In this document: piece by piece, positions 58,457 to 64,000 of the stretch
How positions within the stretch are numbered: the first letter of the stretch is position 1
How the letters are laid out: every line of letters begins with the position of its first letter
Notes under the pieces: model-generated
Told to the model about the DNA's origin: nothing
Databases searched by the model: none
Seen by the model: the letters and a program-made list of their open reading frames with translations, nothing else
Source: Stropharia rugosoannulata
Lineage: Eukaryota > Basidiomycota > Agaricomycetes > Agaricales > Strophariaceae
Direction: 5' to 3'
Assembly: GCA_028532985.1 (NCBI GenBank)
Contig: JANCIK010000009.1
Span: 2,294,001 to 2,358,000, forward strand
Length of the DNA stretch: 64,000 nucleotides
Program-made: the position numbers and the translations under genes

Positions 58457-61400
58457 ATGGAGCGCAGCGCATTCTTGTTTCCAGAGGCAACTTCAAAGTC
58501 AACTCTCCAGAGGTAGGCCTCTATCTTTGACCCTTGACAAAGCATACTAATGAATTATACCAGCTTTGATTCCGTTGCTCTTCCTTTCTTACTATCCGTG
58601 ACTCTTCTTTGTGTTCAAGTTGTTCATGCCTCAGCGACTTGCCTGTCCAATCGACATGTCTTTGCTACGCATGATGTCAACTTATCGTCCGGATTCGCTA
58701 ACTGGACACGTCGTCGGATCCAAGACTCCGGGGGACTTCATATTTTCTCTTATACAGTTGGTCGTTTTATAGGTTGCCTTGCTCTTCTGGTCCTTTCTTG
58801 CACGAGCTTGCCAGTTTCCATTGGGCCGACATATTTGTACACACGGGCCCCACGTCTGTTCAAGTACCGAGAACTCTTCATCCCGCTGTCTTTCGTGAGT
58901 ATACGACTTCCTATATAATCGGGCTATTAACGTACTGAGGAACCTAGCTCTATTCGACTATATTAGCGTTTATATCTTTGACCATGTCGAGATGGTCGAC
59001 AATGACAACCAGATACAACAATGTCCTTCTTTTGGGGACGTTTGCGGTCTTTGCATACAGAGATCTGTGGCCGTTGGCAACTTTCTCTCAGCAACCAAAA
59101 GACGCAGACGAAGGCCCGACCCTATGGTTCAAAATCGTGATACTTTTTGCAACAGCTGTACTATTGCCGCTTTTTGTTCCACGACCTTATGTTCCAGTGA
59201 ATCCTGACGTACGGTTTCGCTTGTGCGATCATTGTCCGAAAAAAATACTTACAAGAGACGAACACAGGAACCAGCAGTAGTCCCAAATGATGAACAAACA
59301 TGCTCTCTTATCTCCTTGATTTTATTCAGTTATCTTGACCCGGTCATCTTTTTGGGGTCCCGAGTCTCACACCTACAAGTAGACCAGCTGCCTCTGCTCT
59401 CGGATACAGATTCTTCAAAACATTTGATCAAACGGGCCTTTCCGGTGAGACTTTTCATATATTAATCTGTTGAAGGAGGTTAAAGGCCAATATCCACCCG
59501 CGATGTGTGTTTCAGTATCTGGATCCCGCACTGAAAGAAAAACCAAACCTACTATACGGTCTGCTCCGTGTATTCTGTTAGACTGCTTTTTTACACGCAT
59601 ATCACCCACTGATAATCTGTTAGGTGTCCCATACATCTTGTCGGCTTGCGTTATCATCGGTCAAGTACTCGCTTCATTTGCATCCCCGGTCGGGCTGTAC
59701 TATATACTTAGGTCAGTCCATAGCCACTCCTTTATGAGGTTATAAACTAATGAATACTTATTGCAGATACCTCGAGACGGACGGACAAGGAACGGATAAT
59801 AGTGATGTTCGACCTTGGTTCTGGATTACTTGCATGCTACTAGGACCCATCATACGGTCTCTTACATTTCACTGGTACAGCTTCATCAATACGAAGACTC
59901 TAATCAGGGCCGAGGCTATACTTATACAGCTCTTGTTTGAGCACAGTCTGCGTATCCGTATGAAAACTGATCACTCGAGTAAGGATACAGCTTCAACCCC
60001 AAGCCTGCTTTCTCGAGAGGGTAAAAATGCATCCTCTGCGTCAATTCAGTCTTCCAACAGTTCACAATCATTACATTCTGATGCTACTTCACACCTCACA
60101 AAGCCAATAGCAAGAAACGAAGATGAAAAAAACAACTTTACCGGAAAGTTGAATAATCTTGTCACCACCGATCTCAAAAACATCCTTGAGGCGAGGGATT
60201 TTTTGATGCTAGGTACGAAGGTTTATTTTAGTGTCAAACGGCGAATTCATTGCAGATTCCAGTCCTATCTGTTCCGTTGCAAATTTCACTCTGCATTGTT
60301 TTCCTCTATCAAGTTATTGGATGGAGGTTAGACAAATATTGTCATTTTCTATCGCATACTAATACAGAAAACTGTAGCACAATTGCTGGCTTCTTGACGA
60401 TGATACTTCTTTCCCCACTGCCTGGCTATATTGCAAAGCGGACGAAAGACGCGCAGAAGGCCAGAATCAAAACGGTATGTTTTCTCCCATCACTGGAAAG
60501 TCAACCTGCTCTTACCAACGTATCTCTCAAAAAAAGACAGATGCCCGTGTCCAGAGTACAACAGAAGGTATGGCATACGTCCTTGAATCACTGTCAAATT
60601 TGTAAAATTTTCTTTGTAGCCATCAGCATTATTCGGATGATTAAAATGTTTGGCTGGGAGCAACGAGTAAGGGAACAAATCACAGAGAAACGGGAAGACG
60701 AAGTTCGTTGGTTATGGAGAATCACGGTTCGTTGTCCTAATACTTTCTGTCTATATGGACTTGCAAAACTTATGCGACTCCATGTTCAGATACTAGAGAT
60801 TGCGAATGGAATTACAAAGTAGGTCGGAAACTGTACATGGGATACAGTATTCACTGAACAACGTCTCAGTCACATAATCCCCATAATCACCATGCTCGTC
60901 TCCTATACAACGTACACCATCATAATGAAGGAAGACCTTACTGGTAAGTTAATCTAACTTTGGTGAAGCATCACAGACTTGGATCATTTTCTAGCCTCCA
61001 AAATATTTTCAAGTATATCAGTCTTTTCTATGCTTCGGAGTCAGCTGGATAGAATAGCGTCTCAAAGTACTGCCATCATCCAAGGTAAAGCTGCAATGTG
61101 TTGCGTGTCATTTTTTGTTTGTTAACGCGGTCATCCTCCAGGCAAAGTGTCAATTGATAGAATGAATGACTTCTTGGATAACTCGGAGCTACTTGATGGA
61201 ATGTCGCCGATGACTGCTGCTCCAGTAGAGGGACCCGAGCTTCATGAGCAAGTGGTCGGATTTAACGATGCCAGATTCTCTTGGTCCCTTGACACTTCCC
61301 CGCCTTCCCGATCTACCAGTACCTTCTGTCTTCGGATAGATGGAAGCCTGGTTTTCAAACCCAATACGGTCAATCTTATTGTGGGCCCTACGTATGTCTC

Positions 61401-64000
61401 ATGTTCCTTCTCTCGAGCTCTACACGGTGATGACTAGCTGGTACTTTTCACCTTAGTGGTTCCGGAAAGACGTCTATGTTAATGGCATTACTAGGTTAGT
61501 CACACTTCATAAATCGCTAGGTGGTTATTGACAATTTATCAAAAAGGCGAAATGCATTTTATCCGATCTACGAGTAATTCCTGGTTCAACCTTCCAAGGG
61601 ATGGTGGGATCGCCTATGCTCCTCAAGAAGCTTGGATTCAAAATGACACTATCCGCAATAATATCCTCTTTGGTGATGTTTATGATGAAGCCCGGTATCG
61701 TCAAGGTGCTTCTGTGTGCTTGTTGCGCTCTTTGCTCGAACTGAACGCCCGTCCAGTCATATACCAGTGTGCTTTGGAAAGGGACTTACAACTCTTTGAT
61801 GCCGGGGATTTAACAGAAGTTGGAGAGAAGGGTCTAACCCTCAGGTATGCTCACAACTCGTGCCTTATATATTTTATCCGAACATATTTTTCAGTGGAGG
61901 CCAGAAGGTGAAATTATTTCTCTAATCAACAATGCGTCTCAGTCTGACTCGAACACTGTCCTTGAAGGCTCGAGTCACTCTTGCACGGGCAGTCTATTCC
62001 AAAGCAAAAATCTTGCTTTTAGACGATATTCTTGCGGCTCTGGACGTGCATACGTGAGTGCTACTCAGATGAAAGTTAATAGGCCACTAATGTCTGTTGT
62101 CACCCATAAATAGCTCTGCGTGGATCGTTCAAAAATGTCTCAGCGGTAACTTGATTCGAGGACGTACTGTGTTGCTGGTGGTGAGCAACCGGAAGAAAGT
62201 CTGTTCAGAAGAGTACAAGCCTGACTTCCGAGTGTTTTTATAGACTCATAATGTCGCATTGGCTGAACCCATTGCTGGACTCACCGTGTCTCTGGCTCCA
62301 GATGGGTCGATATCTGTCTACGACAGGAGTCTTGAACTTCTGAATCTTGAGCACGACTCTCTGAACTCTTCCATAAATGAATTAAACCCTGAAATAACTC
62401 TTACGACTAACGACCTTGATGGCGAACGCATTGTGGACCAAAAACCGCTACTTGCGCTTAATGGAAAGTTAGTAATGGCGGAAGAAATCACGGAAGGACG
62501 TGTAACTTGGAAATCCCTGAAGTTATTCCTAGGGTCCTTGGGGGGTGACTACCCTCTAATTTTTTTCTCATTGTGGCTAAGCGGTTTTATTCTGACTGAC
62601 TGGGTCAATACATTTCAAACGTGGTTTCTCGGGTATTGGGGTTCTCAGTACGAAGACCACCCCTCCTCCGAAGTACACGCTGGATAGTAAGCGTTTCAAG
62701 ACTTTGAATATCTACAAATACTAACCGCGACAATAGCTATCTGGGCCAATACACTGCAATACTTTTCTTGATGACAGTGGTTTATTCAACAACCTTCATC
62801 TTCTATATATTGGGAATGATGCGAGCCTCGAGAATAATAAACAATTCATTGATTGACTCGATTCTCCACAGTACACTTAGGTATGTTTGCATATATTCTT
62901 GGACGCGCTTTCTTTTCGGTGCATATATTAACTCTGGATATACAGATGGCTGGACGAGACTCCTTCAGCGAGGATTATCGCTCGCTGCACACAAGATATT
63001 ACCGCAGTAGATGGCGCTATTCCGCGATCATTCTCCGCCATAACAGAGACTACGGCCAGCCTCTTTACCAAGATAGGACTCATGATTATCTTTGCTCCAG
63101 TGCTGCTTGCTCCAGGGCTGTCGATTGCTGCCTTGTGTTTCTATATCGGCAATATTTATCTAAAAACCCAGTTGTCAGTTAAGCGGGAAATGAGGTACTT
63201 TTTCTTAAAAAGTGCATGGAATTCAAACTTATACTTCATTACAGTAATGCCCGCTCACCGATATTGGCCCATTTTAACGCTGTAGTTGGTGGTCTAGGTA
63301 TGTAAATTTATGTCAGTCTGATGAAAATCAGCTCTAATTCGTTTCAGTGTCCATCCGTGCTTATGGCGCTCAAAAATCATTTGTGAACGAATCACTCAAG
63401 CGGATAGATCATTACGTTAGAATTGCGCGCGTTTCATACAACCTGAATAGATGGTTTGGACTACGCATTGATGTCCTCGGAGCTCTCTTCACCTCCTCCC
63501 TTGCTTCGTACTTGATTTATGGCGGGAAACCGTTTGGTGCTGGGGATGCTGGATTCTCTCTAAATATGTGCATTGATTTCTGCACGTTGATGATGTGGTG
63601 GGTTAGGATATTCAATGATCTTGAAGTTCAAGCGACAAGGTAAGTGCTTATTACTCTTGTGCAGACGTTTCCTTGATAAGTTCCCAGTCTTGAACGAATC
63701 CAACAATACATTGACATAGAACATGAACCAAAAGCTACCGAAGCAGGGAAGCCGCCGGCTTCTTGGCCAACGAGCGGGGAGCTACTTGTTGAAAATTTAT
63801 CTGCCCGGTATTCTCAGGCAAGTTGCGGAAATAGTTTGGAACACATGTGGTCTTCATTCACCATTATAGACTGGGCCAATCGTCTTGCATGACTTGTCAT
63901 TCCATATCAAGTCTGGGGAACGTATTGGTATCGGTAGGCACCCTGTTTACTTTGTTCCTGGTCCAAATTCAAACCAGTTTTATGCAAAGTCGGCCGAACA
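58457..64000 (+). CDS. ABCC (MRP)-type full ABC transporter B (3' end beyond window)
   Basis: Twenty-nine exons stay in phase up to the window edge: 58457-58512, 58564-58894, 58948-59208, 59268-59444, 59516-59576, 59624-59711, 59767-60212, 60263-60326, 60378-60474, 60537-60567, 60620-60726, 60790-60818, 60870-60943, 60995-61084, 61142-61391, 61457-61494, 61547-61705, 61757-61844, 61895-61907, 61968-62053, 62114-62180, 62244-62686, 62737-62880, 62946-63194, 63245-63297, 63348-63639, 63688-63817, 63870-63933, 63990 onwards. It is a paralog of transporter A with the same layout. NBD1 has GPTGSGKTS, LSGGQK and ILLLDDILAALD (Asp at the catalytic Glu position). The last bases enter the NBD2 Walker A (VGRT...). 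The start MERSAFLFPEATSK sits 40 bases after a TATA box. The intron at 63818 begins with GC. It should export conjugates, drugs or metabolites; the substrate is unknown. Confidence 0.88.

Overview
The window is nuclear DNA of a filamentous fungus, most likely a basidiomycete of the Agaricomycetes. Genes are packed tightly on both strands and nearly all are cut by many 45-65 nt GT-AG introns, with some very small exons. Several products are typical of that group: an AA14 copper monooxygenase, a peptidyl-Lys M35 peptidase, a Cys-rich membrane-associated peptide, and MYND, BTB and F-box proteins. I saw no bacterial, plasmid, viral or CRISPR sequence. Exon models were built by hand from splice signals, reading phase and family conservation; each kept model is in frame across all junctions unless stated.

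Layout: 0-8.3 kb holds the 3' end of a mitochondrial S-adenosylmethionine carrier, a HOS3-type histone deacetylase (minus), a MYND zinc-finger protein and a peroxisomal (SKL-ended) acyl-CoA synthetase. 9.8-16.3 kb is a complete ABCC/MRP-type ABC transporter in about 34 exons. 17.5-30.8 kb holds an RRM+YTH RNA reader, a TPR protein, an F-box protein (possibly one reading unit with the TPR protein) and a BBC1/AIM3-like actin-patch protein. 31.2-36.2 kb has a small nuclear-looking protein, TAF6, a 94-aa Cys-rich peptide gene and a 2OG-Fe(II) dioxygenase. 37.6-41.3 kb is a secreted-enzyme pair (AA14 LPMO and aspzincin peptidase). 42.5-50.3 kb has a small membrane protein, two BTB-like paralogs, eIF3i and a secreted protein with a hydrophobic tail. 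50.3-54.7 kb is gene-poor. 54.7-57.6 kb has a coiled-coil protein (apparently frameshifted) and NOP56. From 58.5 kb a second ABCC transporter runs off the right edge.

Most genes are housekeeping genes (transcription, translation, ribosome biogenesis, m6A reading) interleaved with accessory families; no biosynthetic cluster or defence island is evident. The most notable observations are structural: an intron directly after the eIF3i start codon; two ABCC paralogs with almost identical exon lengths, differing by two introns; four GC-AG introns; and small genes visible only after splicing. I do not claim a new biological system here.
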